The notes under the pieces are model-generated. The model was not told the DNA's origin and did no database searches. It worked only from the letters and a program-made list of their open reading frames with translations. A DNA stretch of 64,000 bases from Chitinophaga ginsengisoli (GTDB taxonomy: Bacteria > Bacteroidota > Bacteroidia > Chitinophagales > Chitinophagaceae). The position numbers and the translations under genes are program-made. Of this stretch, positions 1 to 8,562 are shown one piece after another. Location: the NCBI RefSeq assembly GCF_003014595.1, contig NZ_PYGK01000004.1, positions 1 to 64,000 of the forward strand, written 5' to 3'. Each line of letters begins with the position of its first letter. Position 1 is the first letter of the stretch.

Positions 1-158
1 TTTTTTTATTTTTGGTTCGACCTTCCGAGCCCTTTAATTATCTACATCGTTTTTCCACACATGTTTTGTGAATAAAACTTACCGAACTATTGATATACTA
101 ATATACCTTATTTACACCCATAGCTTTATGATTATAGCATAGTCACATAAACCAAATT

Positions 159-3100
159 ATGAATACTAATAAGATCACTGTAGGGGGAACATTAAAAGAA
201 GATGATAGTATCTGTGTGAAAGTTATCACAGTCAATACTCGGGAAACAAATAAGAGCTTCGTCTGCGAATATAATGGAATACAAATTCAGTTACCATTCT
301 TGAGCTGGCAATATTCTTCAAAATTTCATTATCCCAAAGAATTAAAGATATTTAATAGTTCAAGAAAGGCAGGACAGGAGAAGTTTTTACAAATTCCCGA
401 AGGTGAAAATATACATCCGTACTTTAAGTTAAATGAAGGATATGAATTTTCATTTGATGGATTTAAGAAAACCGATAATGGTACATTCTTAATATTGCGG
501 GATGTAGAAGGAATTGGATATACTGCACCGAAACAATTTAATGATGATTATCATGAACTTAAAAAAGGAAGGGTCCGGTTTATCTTTGCCGGATATAAAA
601 AGAATGGCGAGATTAAGTTGTATCGAAAAAAGGCGCTTAAACTGAAGGATGTATTTGCTGATAGCTCGCCCTTGCAGGATAATGAATTAAAGAGCCAGTT
701 GGAAGCCAACGAAAAGTACGCCGATTACGGACGACAGTATAACAACGAAGATAATAAATGGTTACTGACAATTACCAATATCCTTGAGTATGGAACTTTC
801 AATGCAATAGAACACAAGAACTATTCATTCGCGTTAAAAGCTATCGTCTATCTTGAGATAGCTTATGATTATTTATTGAATTCAGGATTTCTAAAGACTT
901 TCAATTCAAATAAGGCAAATGAAATACAGCAAAGAGCTATGTATAGAAGTCAAAAAATAAGATCTCTTACTGCGCCTTTGATTGCACTAAATACTTTAAA
1001 TTATGATGCCTATTTAATAAAAAGTATAACCCTTTTTATTGAAGCAAAGCATTCATATGATGAATTAGCTGCCAATAATTATTTGAGAAATGTATACGAT
1101 ACGATTAGAATTGGTTCACTTGATATACTTTCCGGAGAAGCAATTTTTAATTTGTATAGATCACTATTTCCTTACATTGATACCAGTAACTTTTATTTTG
1201 ACACTTTATTGAAAGTATTGAGATATAAAGTTAGAGCGCTTGATAACAAATTGTTCTTTAAAACCTTTTTTGATCGCAACGAAAGAATTCGTCATTTCAA
1301 AGGAAATACCGACCTTATTCCCTTTTTCAATCTTTCGAATCTTCTTGCGCACATTTCACAAACGATCGCACCAGGTGAAACAATCATTTGGTATGCGAAA
1401 TGCATACGGGCTTTATCTGTTTTTAACCCAAACTTTCACCAATCAAAAAAAATGCTGGAAGAACTGATACAGCAATTAGGGCCGGTCAAAAAGGAATATC
1501 AGCTATTGCCTTTAAAGTATTATAGAACTTTGGAGGGGCATATTCTTAAGTTATCTGATAGCGAAGAGGTGAAGAACGTAAAATGGGAATTATTGAAGCA
1601 AAAGTATGAAAGCAATGAAAGTATCAAGATGAAAATTGCTGGCAAGGATGATTTAGGTTTCTATATCCTATTTGAAGATTATAAGGGGTATATAGCGAAA
1701 GAATTCATGAAAGAATATGAAGCTGCATACTACTTCTTTTATCCGGAACACGATTTGCCAGAGTTTAAGATTATTGCGATAGATCATTCGTTAAAATCCT
1801 TTCTAGTACAATATTGCCGGAAATCTCAATTGCTTAATTCCTCTCAAACAACAAATGTCGGTGATGTGGTGAGGGGTATTGTTATAGCAATTAAGCGTAG
1901 TGGAGCAAACGTATTGGTTGGTAGTACTTTAGGTTTTGTACATAAAAGTCAAATTGATTATTCTCCGGTTTCTTATGTTGAAGATTTTCTTACAATAGGC
2001 AAGGTATATGAGTTTACAATTCAAAAAGTAAATAAGAGTTTGGAACTGGCATTGAATAAGAAGATTGTTGATCCTTGGTGGAATGGTATAAGACGATATG
2101 TTGGGCATGTAACCAACGCCGTCTATTTAAGGAAGATAGATATTAGCTACCTCAAGGAGTATCATGGTATCGAAATCGAGGAAAACGACGAATCTGGTAT
2201 TGCCATTGCAGATTGCGCCGTCTGTAAGAACAAGTACGGAATTATGGGTACGCTGGTAATTAATACAATCGTAAATGAATGGCATTGCACCAATTGTCGG
2301 TTCCACGGACAGGAGATGTATTTATTTAAGAGCCGCAATTTAGGATTTAATATCTCTGTTGGCACAAAGGAAATGAACAAGGAGGATCTCCAATTCGCTA
2401 GCGCTTTACAGCGGGGTAATATCGTGCCTGTTCGATTAACTTACTTTGACTACGCGTCAAGGTTTGCTGATGGTACCTTTGATGCTAATATTATAAAAGG
2501 ACAAGAATTACTACAGGAAGATTCTATTGTTTCTTCTTCGGAAGCTAATGTGCTAGAATTGGGCAGGGCATTTGAAGACATCTCTTCATTGGCGGTGGAT
2601 ATGCATGAGGAAGTCGCCTATTTGTATTGGGCTAAGCAATTTTATTCCCTGGCAAATAGTAGTAAATCATTTTGGTATAGAGTCTATAACTTGTACCTTG
2701 AATTGATCATCGCTTTAAAATCGAAGAATCGTTCTCAAGTACGGCAACTGACCGAAATGATAAAATATGTTTTAGGCAATGAGGAGATGCTGAAGGAGAC
2801 ATCAAATGTATACAAAGACCTAAACAATCATTTGCTTGTTTTCAAATACTTTTTACTGCTGGATTGTGGTCAATATCAGGAGAATATGTTATTACTGAAT
2901 GAACGATTTAATAACGCAATTAATAATGATACAGTAAGAAATTTTGCATCAATTGTACTTTCACACAACCTCATACTTAGCCATGCTCCCAATGATATAG
3001 ATAAATTATACGATCAGACTTTCGGTTATATGTATGAAACCTTGACAAAAGGGAAGTTGAATGATATTTATGGAGAGAATCTAAATGAATATCAGGAGGA

Positions 3101-3743
3101 TGATGCAGAAAAGCGGAATAGAATTGAATTATTAAAATTAATAGCTGAAGGAGAAGGTAGGAGAATTGAATTTAAATCTACCTTGATGACGCCAGTGCTT
3201 AGTGAGGAATTGAAGGCGAGATCGGCAGAAATAGAGGAACAGATGAAAATAGCACGTGAGACTAATGATAAAAGTTTACTGAATGAAGCGAGAGGTAAAA
3301 AAGATAAATTGCCAACGGAAAGAGATATTCAGCACTCCGCAATGAAGTCTATCGCTGCATTTGCGAATAGTGATGGTGGGTATTTGATTATTGGGGTGGA
3401 TGATCAGAAAAACATACTAGGTTTAGAAGAAGACTTTAAGAAACTAAAAAAGGAGGATAAGCAGGATGAGTTCAAATTGCGGTTCGACGATCTGGTAAAG
3501 AGGTATTTAGGAGATAGTTCACATCGGCTGATTGATACAAGCTTTGTGCAGGTAGGAGAAAAAACAATATTTAAGGTGACGGTGAGCAAAAATCTAAATA
3601 TGACTAATCCGATCATTATGAGATTGAATGCAAAGGGTGATAGTGAGGCAGAGTGTTATATCAGAGCGCAGGGATCATCGTTGAAATTGGGAATGGTGGA
3701 ATTAATAGAGTATATAGCAGGAAGTTATGCTGGGGTTGAGTAG
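159..3743 (+). CDS. Large multidomain protein: S1 domain, zinc-ribbon-like motif, C-terminal AlbA_2/Schlafen domain
   Basis: This 1194-residue protein has a long N-terminal half that I do not recognise. Residues about 567-634 look like an S1 RNA-binding fold (VGDVVRGIVIAIKRSGANV). Residues 686-713 hold two CxxC pairs (C686/C689 and C710/C713, the second inside HCTNC), likely one zinc site. The C-terminus, from about residue 997, has the AlbA_2/Schlafen pattern: EGEGRRIEFKSTL, then AFANSDGGYLIIGVDD at about 1067. AlbA_2 domains bind nucleic acid or nucleotide and are common in transcription-linked and anti-phage proteins. S1, zinc ribbon and AlbA_2 together suggest an RNA-targeting protein, but that is inference. 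It starts at ATG 159 with no clear Shine-Dalgarno, usual for this phylum. The next gene lies over 400 bases away, so co-transcription is uncertain. Confidence 0.75.
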   Translation: MNTNKITVGGTLKEDDSICVKVITVNTRETNKSFVCEYNGIQIQLPFLSWQYSSKFHYPKELKIFNSSRKAGQEKFLQIPEGENIHPYFKLNEGYEFSFDGFKKTDNGTFLILRDVEGIGYTAPKQFNDDYHELKKGRVRFIFAGYKKNGEIKLYRKKALKLKDVFADSSPLQDNELKSQLEANEKYADYGRQYNNEDNKWLLTITNILEYGTFNAIEHKNYSFALKAIVYLEIAYDYLLNSGFLKTFNSNKANEIQQRAMYRSQKIRSLTAPLIALNTLNYDAYLIKSITLFIEAKHSYDELAANNYLRNVYDTIRIGSLDILSGEAIFNLYRSLFPYIDTSNFYFDTLLKVLRYKVRALDNKLFFKTFFDRNERIRHFKGNTDLIPFFNLSNLLAHISQTIAPGETIIWYAKCIRALSVFNPNFHQSKKMLEELIQQLGPVKKEYQLLPLKYYRTLEGHILKLSDSEEVKNVKWELLKQKYESNESIKMKIAGKDDLGFYILFEDYKGYIAKEFMKEYEAAYYFFYPEHDLPEFKIIAIDHSLKSFLVQYCRKSQLLNSSQTTNVGDVVRGIVIAIKRSGANVLVGSTLGFVHKSQIDYSPVSYVEDFLTIGKVYEFTIQKVNKSLELALNKKIVDPWWNGIRRYVGHVTNAVYLRKIDISYLKEYHGIEIEENDESGIAIADCAVCKNKYGIMGTLVINTIVNEWHCTNCRFHGQEMYLFKSRNLGFNISVGTKEMNKEDLQFASALQRGNIVPVRLTYFDYASRFADGTFDANIIKGQELLQEDSIVSSSEANVLELGRAFEDISSLAVDMHEEVAYLYWAKQFYSLANSSKSFWYRVYNLYLELIIALKSKNRSQVRQLTEMIKYVLGNEEMLKETSNVYKDLNNHLLVFKYFLLLDCGQYQENMLLLNERFNNAINNDTVRNFASIVLSHNLILSHAPNDIDKLYDQTFGYMYETLTKGKLNDIYGENLNEYQEDDAEKRNRIELLKLIAEGEGRRIEFKSTLMTPVLSEELKARSAEIEEQMKIARETNDKSLLNEARGKKDKLPTERDIQHSAMKSIAAFANSDGGYLIIGVDDQKNILGLEEDFKKLKKEDKQDEFKLRFDDLVKRYLGDSSHRLIDTSFVQVGEKTIFKVTVSKNLNMTNPIIMRLNAKGDSEAECYIRAQGSSLKLGMVELIEYIAGSYAGVE

Positions 3744-4161
3744 GTTTTTTGTATAGAAACCCCAAATGGGGATCGCTCATCTTTCGATAATCAGTCCCTT
3801 TTAGCGGAGAAAGAAACATTCGGCCCCGGGTCTTTTGAGAGTTAAGATCATTCAATCCGAGACCGCGCATCGATCATCTGGATTACAAAAGCAATTACAC
3901 CAAAGCGCTGTTTCAATGGGATGAAATGAGGGATACGACGGCAAGACAGTAGGCTATAAATCTACTGGAATTTCGGAAATTTGGAAGGCAGATAAAAGGC
4001 TGAAATCATTGAACAGTGCTACAAAAAAATATTGCGAGATCGGGAAGCGGGATTTCAATGTCGTAGCGGTACATGCTGCCGAGTATTGGGCTTTGCATAG
4101 GCTGTTTTCCAGCATTCAGCGGTCGATGTCCAATAACAAGACAAACAAAGTAAAACGGAAT
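3744..4161. other. Intergenic stretch with possible degraded coding sequence
   Basis: The 418 bases between the AlbA_2 gene and the SEFIR gene hold no intact gene. On the + strand, about 3870-3990 reads as protein-like sequence broken by a stop (for example SNYTKALFQWDEMRDTTARQ, then stop). The SEFIR frame stays open back to TTG 4009, but those 51 extra codons do not resemble a SEFIR N-terminus. I read the stretch as scarred DNA from an earlier insertion or deletion. Confidence 0.4.
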
Positions 4162-5502
4162 ATGCTTGATGTAAATAAGACCAATGTTTTTATCTCTTAT
4201 TCCTGGGATAGTACAGAACACCAATCCTGGGCTATTGAATTGGCCGATCTAATCAATAACAATGGTGGTAATGCTATTATAGACAGGAGGCTGAAATTTG
4301 GCGGACACCTCCGGTTATTTATGGAGCGTAATATTAAAGCAGCTGATGTGGTACTGATGATCCTCACACCAAACTATAAGGAAAAGGCAGAAGAGCTTAA
4401 GGGAGGGGTCGGATATGAATATAATATTATCACCAAGCAGCTATTCAACGTTATTCATACAAATGAAAAATACATCGGCGTGCTGAGAAGCGGTGATCAT
4501 GCGACCAGTGTACCAGAATTTATAGAGGATTTCAAATACGTTGACTTGCGGCCCGGTAAAGATTATGATATAAACCTTCAGGATTTATTGGGGCAAATAT
4601 TAAAGGCGCCTTTAAAACACCCTGATGAAACCAATAAAGCCAAACCATTTATGGAAAATGACTACGCTAATCTCACTCCTATCATTTTAGAAATGAAAAA
4701 AACAGCTTTTGAATATTTTCAAAAGATTTTTGGCGGGGAAAATGAAATGATGGTTAAATTGAAGGTCGCGACCAAATTGGCAGAATGGGAAGAAGAGATT
4801 TCTACCTATAATAAGCAGGTGGTTGACAAATTTAATCCGCAAAAGATGGTTATTGCTGGAGACAATCTGGAGATTTTTAAAAAGAATGTTTTTGGAAAGA
4901 TACTGTGGACAGTGAGTTCAGCTATAAAACCAATACCTAACCCTGACCTCGCGCGTTATAAAGTGGATTTCAGGGAAGCAGACCCAGAAGATATTTATAA
5001 TACCGTGAACGCGATTTTAAATGCTGCACATAGTTATGTAAAAACTGTAACGCCTGCGATTTCCTATAAGTCAATTGCTGAAATTGCCGACTTACGTATG
5101 GCGTACCTGGATGAAGAAGGAATGTTTATGAATAAAATTATCGGATACGGTATCAGGTCAGAATTGTTGCATCGCTATTATCCCGCAAACTTCGCCGTTA
5201 TGACCCAAAAAAGCTTATGGGCCATGTATTTTATCTGTGATAGCTTAAAAGAGTTTATTACCATAGAGCAAAAAAACCGAAAGGGGATTATGCGTGTATC
5301 TCACAACTGGCAGTACCCTTATGGCAGATTTAACTTTATTATGAATGAATTGGCTAATGAGCTGGAAAAGTGGTTTGCGGTTTATAAAATCAAACTAAAA
5401 CCGGAGTTTCGGTTTGGTTATGTAAACATGTTCCTGTCTGCTATACACAAAATGCACAAACCGGATATTGATTTGCTTCACGCCTGGGAAGAAATGAAAT
5501 AG
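4162..5502 (+). CDS. SEFIR/TIR-domain protein with helical C-terminal domain
   Basis: From ATG 4162 this is a 446-residue protein. Residues about 6-150 form a SEFIR/TIR fold: NVFISYSWDS, then a helix (SWAIELADLINNNGG), IIDRR, the long VVLMILTPNY strand, and GGVGYEYN, where the Glu sits as in bacterial TIR/SEFIR NAD-cleaving enzymes. Such domains usually act as NADase or signalling effectors in phage defence; that is family knowledge. The rest is mostly helical. A segment with IIGYGIRSELLHRYYPANF recalls a motif of glycosylase-like helical domains in other defence proteins, a weak resemblance. ATG 4162 was chosen because the fold begins right after it; ATG 4126 and TTG 4009 are in frame but add unconserved sequence. 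The stop is three bases before the helicase start, so the two form an operon. Confidence 0.8.
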   Translation: MLDVNKTNVFISYSWDSTEHQSWAIELADLINNNGGNAIIDRRLKFGGHLRLFMERNIKAADVVLMILTPNYKEKAEELKGGVGYEYNIITKQLFNVIHTNEKYIGVLRSGDHATSVPEFIEDFKYVDLRPGKDYDINLQDLLGQILKAPLKHPDETNKAKPFMENDYANLTPIILEMKKTAFEYFQKIFGGENEMMVKLKVATKLAEWEEEISTYNKQVVDKFNPQKMVIAGDNLEIFKKNVFGKILWTVSSAIKPIPNPDLARYKVDFREADPEDIYNTVNAILNAAHSYVKTVTPAISYKSIAEIADLRMAYLDEEGMFMNKIIGYGIRSELLHRYYPANFAVMTQKSLWAMYFICDSLKEFITIEQKNRKGIMRVSHNWQYPYGRFNFIMNELANELEKWFAVYKIKLKPEFRFGYVNMFLSAIHKMHKPDIDLLHAWEEMK

Positions 5503-5505
5503 AGA

Positions 5506-7128
5506 ATGGATTTGCTTTCAAAATACAAATCGCATTTCCCCGACATAAATGCGCTGTACGACTACCAGGACACTGTACTAAATATCCTTACCCGGAAGGA
5601 GCATACACTTGCCATAATACCTACAGGTGGCGGTAAATCCTTATTGTATCAACTAATGGCTTTGGATTTAAAGGGCGTTACATTGGTAATCTCTCCGTTA
5701 TTGGCCCTAATGGAAGAACAGGTGCAGGAACTGAACTCAAAAGGTAATATCAGTGCGCTGGCTTTAAACTCAAACATTCGTTTTAATAAACAGCGAGAAA
5801 TTCTAAGGAAACTAAAAGGAGATACTTTTAAAATAATCTATGTTTCCCCGGAAAGACTTCAGAACCCATTTTTCCGCGCTTGCCTAATTGCTTCAGGTAT
5901 TGATATTTCGTTGATTGTTGTGGACGAAGCACATTGTGTCAGTCAATGGGGAGAAAGTTTCCGACCGGATTATGGACAGATCGGGCAGTTTGTCAATTTT
6001 CTGAAATCAAACCACAAATATCCTTTTTTACTTTGCCTTACCGCAACGTTATCTCTCGCTGCAAGAAAAGATATTACAGCCGCTTTTAAAATAAAGCCAG
6101 AAAACACTTTCGTAAGCAAACAGGTCATCAGAGATAATCTAATCCTCCATTTTCAGAAAGTTGGCCAGGAAAAAGAAAAAGAACATTCATTAAGATCATT
6201 TTTAGCAGAGTATACTCCCCGTAAAACAGTGGTGTATTTGTATAGCAAGTTCCTATGTGAGGAGTATGCTAAAACATTTGCTGATAATCATACAACGGGC
6301 TTCTTTCATGCAGATGTTGACGCTCAAAAAAAACACGCAGTCTATAATAAATTTCTAAATGGGGAAATAGAGATTCTATTTGCAACTACAGCCTTCGGCA
6401 TGGGAATTAATATCCCTGACATAGAAAGCATTGTGCATTTTCATATCCCCAATTCAGTCGAAGAATATTACCAGCAAGCCGGGCGGGGCTGGAGAAAAAA
6501 AGATCCTGTTAAGAACTGCAACTGCCTTGCACTTTGGTCTGATAAAAACTTTAAAGAACGTGCGCGTGAAATAAACAGAGAGAAATTCACCGTGGACATA
6601 TTACACCAAGCGTTCCGATCTCTAATCGGCTCGGCCAGGATAAAATCTGTCGGGCAAGTGGTAAGTAAGGATAAGGCCGCATTTCTGAATAGTGAAAAAT
6701 ATAACCTGCAACTTTTACGGTATAAACTGGAGAAGTATGGCATTATCAAAACCATCGGTGAAATTAACGGCTCGCCATTAAGTATTGAGCTTGTAAAAAA
6801 CACTCCATTATGGAAGAGCATAGTGAAGGAGGCGGAAGAAGGAATAGACGGCTTTGTGCATGTGAGCAAATTTTTAGGCATTAGTATTCCTGAAATCATC
6901 CAGCACCTCTATGAGCAGGATTTGCAAAACAATATTAAAAAGCTACCTGCAACAAGCAAGGATATTTATTTTCAGATTTTAGCATTAGAGATCAGCGAAG
7001 ATATTGCTGGCCGAATTGTGGCTGAAATTAATGCGTGCATTGATTTTAGAATAGGTCAGTTGGCGGAATTAAAGGAGTTGTTTTCCAGTGAGAACAAAAT
7101 GGAACAGCTGCATAAAATATTAAGTTAA
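5506..7128 (+). CDS. RecQ-like DEAH-box helicase, partner of the SEFIR protein
   Basis: This 540-residue superfamily 2 helicase has Walker A PTGGGKS at 39-45, DEAH at 140-143 in the RecQ-typical VVDEAHCVSQWG, motif III LTAT at 178-181, FATTAFGMGIN near 292-302, and motif VI QQAGRGWRK. Motif VI keeps both arginines but differs from the usual RecQ QExGRAGRDG. The helicase core ends near residue 340. What follows (CNCLALWSDKNF and a helical tail) is shorter than housekeeping RecQ, and I see no clear HRDC domain. It starts three bases after the SEFIR stop, which points to coupled expression. A likely role is sensing or unwinding foreign DNA for the SEFIR effector; that is inference from context. 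It is unlikely to be the cell's main RecQ given its size and setting. Confidence 0.85.
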   Translation: MDLLSKYKSHFPDINALYDYQDTVLNILTRKEHTLAIIPTGGGKSLLYQLMALDLKGVTLVISPLLALMEEQVQELNSKGNISALALNSNIRFNKQREILRKLKGDTFKIIYVSPERLQNPFFRACLIASGIDISLIVVDEAHCVSQWGESFRPDYGQIGQFVNFLKSNHKYPFLLCLTATLSLAARKDITAAFKIKPENTFVSKQVIRDNLILHFQKVGQEKEKEHSLRSFLAEYTPRKTVVYLYSKFLCEEYAKTFADNHTTGFFHADVDAQKKHAVYNKFLNGEIEILFATTAFGMGINIPDIESIVHFHIPNSVEEYYQQAGRGWRKKDPVKNCNCLALWSDKNFKERAREINREKFTVDILHQAFRSLIGSARIKSVGQVVSKDKAAFLNSEKYNLQLLRYKLEKYGIIKTIGEINGSPLSIELVKNTPLWKSIVKEAEEGIDGFVHVSKFLGISIPEIIQHLYEQDLQNNIKKLPATSKDIYFQILALEISEDIAGRIVAEINACIDFRIGQLAELKELFSSENKMEQLHKILS

Positions 7129-7172
7129 ACTAAGTATCGAATTATAAGTAATTAAAACGCTCGCTAATTAGG

Positions 7173-8105
7173 ATGAAAAAGAAAAAAACTAACCAGTTGG
7201 TGCAGAATCAGCATTATGTCCCGCGTTTTTACCTGAAGAATTTTCTGAACGCTGAAAAGAAAATATGGGTATTTGACAAATCCACCCAACGAACATTCCT
7301 TTCCTCTCCTCAAAACATCGCAAATGAGAATTTCTTTTATGACTTGCCGGAGATCGACGGGCCATTGGAGGAAGACCAGGCTGTAGAAAAATACCTGAGT
7401 AAGATCGAAAACCTCCATGCACCATTTTTTACAAGGCTCATCGATGCTATAGAGAAGCGAGAGATTGACCGCATCGATGATGATATGCGATCCATATTGT
7501 GTGATCATTTGGCCATCCAGATTATACGTACCAAAGAATACCGGGAGCAAATGACACAGGGGTTTGAAGGATTCCGGGATTCCCTATCGAAAAGCGGATG
7601 GATACCGCAAGAAGATCAAGCAGCCTTCAGTGCATCTGAAAGTGATGTCAAGAAAAACCAATTAAGCCAAATCCTATTCGACACAGAATTTAAGACGGAA
7701 CTTTGTAACATCCTGAATTCTCATATTTGGCTGGTTTGCAAGAACATCACCTCCACTCCGTATTATACTTCGGATCATCCTGTAGTGAAACAAGCGCACC
7801 TTATTCGGCCACACCGCTCTGATACAGGGTTCAGGTCAGTTGGCATTGAGATCGCCATGCCTATTTCTTCTCAATATCTGCTGGTACTTTACGAGCGTAC
7901 TTATCATAACGGCTTTGAGCCGTATGATAACGAAATCATTGTTCATCACAATCCGCAAAACGTGATCTACTTTAATTCCCTTCAGGTTTCCCGATCATAT
8001 CGTTCCGTATTTTGCAGCGAGAAGAATTTCGGAATGGCAGAGGAAATGGTGAATACGCATCCTGAAATGAAGCAGTTAAATTATAAACGTATGGGATTTG
8101 AATAG
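7173..8105 (+). CDS. DUF4238 family protein
   Basis: This 310-residue protein begins with the DUF4238 signature QNQHYVPRFYLKNF and continues with IWVFDKSTQ and NIANENFFYD. A conserved mid-protein segment reads WLVCKNITSTPYYTSDHPVV. The family has no firmly known function, but members often sit in accessory and defence regions. It lies 45 bases after the helicase on the same strand, so it could be a third operon member. No signal peptide or membrane segment is visible, so it is probably cytosolic. The start at ATG 7173 is set by the family motif beginning about ten residues in. Confidence 0.8.
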   Translation: MKKKKTNQLVQNQHYVPRFYLKNFLNAEKKIWVFDKSTQRTFLSSPQNIANENFFYDLPEIDGPLEEDQAVEKYLSKIENLHAPFFTRLIDAIEKREIDRIDDDMRSILCDHLAIQIIRTKEYREQMTQGFEGFRDSLSKSGWIPQEDQAAFSASESDVKKNQLSQILFDTEFKTELCNILNSHIWLVCKNITSTPYYTSDHPVVKQAHLIRPHRSDTGFRSVGIEIAMPISSQYLLVLYERTYHNGFEPYDNEIIVHHNPQNVIYFNSLQVSRSYRSVFCSEKNFGMAEEMVNTHPEMKQLNYKRMGFE

Positions 8106-8144
8106 GAAGTAGGCAAAGTCTGTTTATCTTTAAAAAAATAAAAA

Positions 8145-8484
8145 ATGAGTTTTTATAACGACCCGGTGGTAGATGAGAATTCTTCGAGAAGTGAGGGGCT
8201 GGTTAATGCAATGAAAACCTTATTCACCCGGAAAAACAGATTCATTTCCAGGGAGAAATACCTGATTATGGTGTAGACATAGACGTAGAAGGGCCTTTGA
8301 AGAAAGATGTACTAATCCAGAGATAGAAATGCTGCAAAATATGCTGCATACACAGCAATTCGAAACACATTATACCGCGCCGCCCAAATACGTTTTACAT
8401 CATAAAGGATTGAACATCCAAACCCAGGAAAGCTCCGATATTGAATGGCTATTGGCCCAGTATTCGACAATTCTTAAGAAGTGA
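8145..8484 (+). pseudogene. Broken DUF4365-like gene
   Basis: The sequence codes in pieces. ATG 8145 opens MSFYNDPVVDENSSRSEG and runs to a stop just after ISREKYLIMV. A neighbouring frame carries on with EIPDYGVDIDVEGPLKKD, which matches the PDYGxDxxVE core of DUF4365 (a nuclease-like domain of defence regions), before another stop. A third frame, ATG 8329 to stop 8484, encodes about 51 residues ending SSDIEWLLAQYSTILKK. Two frame changes plus an internal deletion explain the layout. Assignment to DUF4365 rests on one short motif. Confidence 0.55.
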
Positions 8485-8562
8485 ATTTCCTTATCAATGG
8501 AACAGGCTGTTGCTAAATTCTGTTTTTTCTTGTATGCGTTTGTCTGCCACGAAAAATTAGAG

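Noticed and set aside
4009..4161. Extended SEFIR start at TTG 4009
   Set aside because: The added 51 residues do not resemble SEFIR proteins, and ATG 4162 gives a normal domain start.
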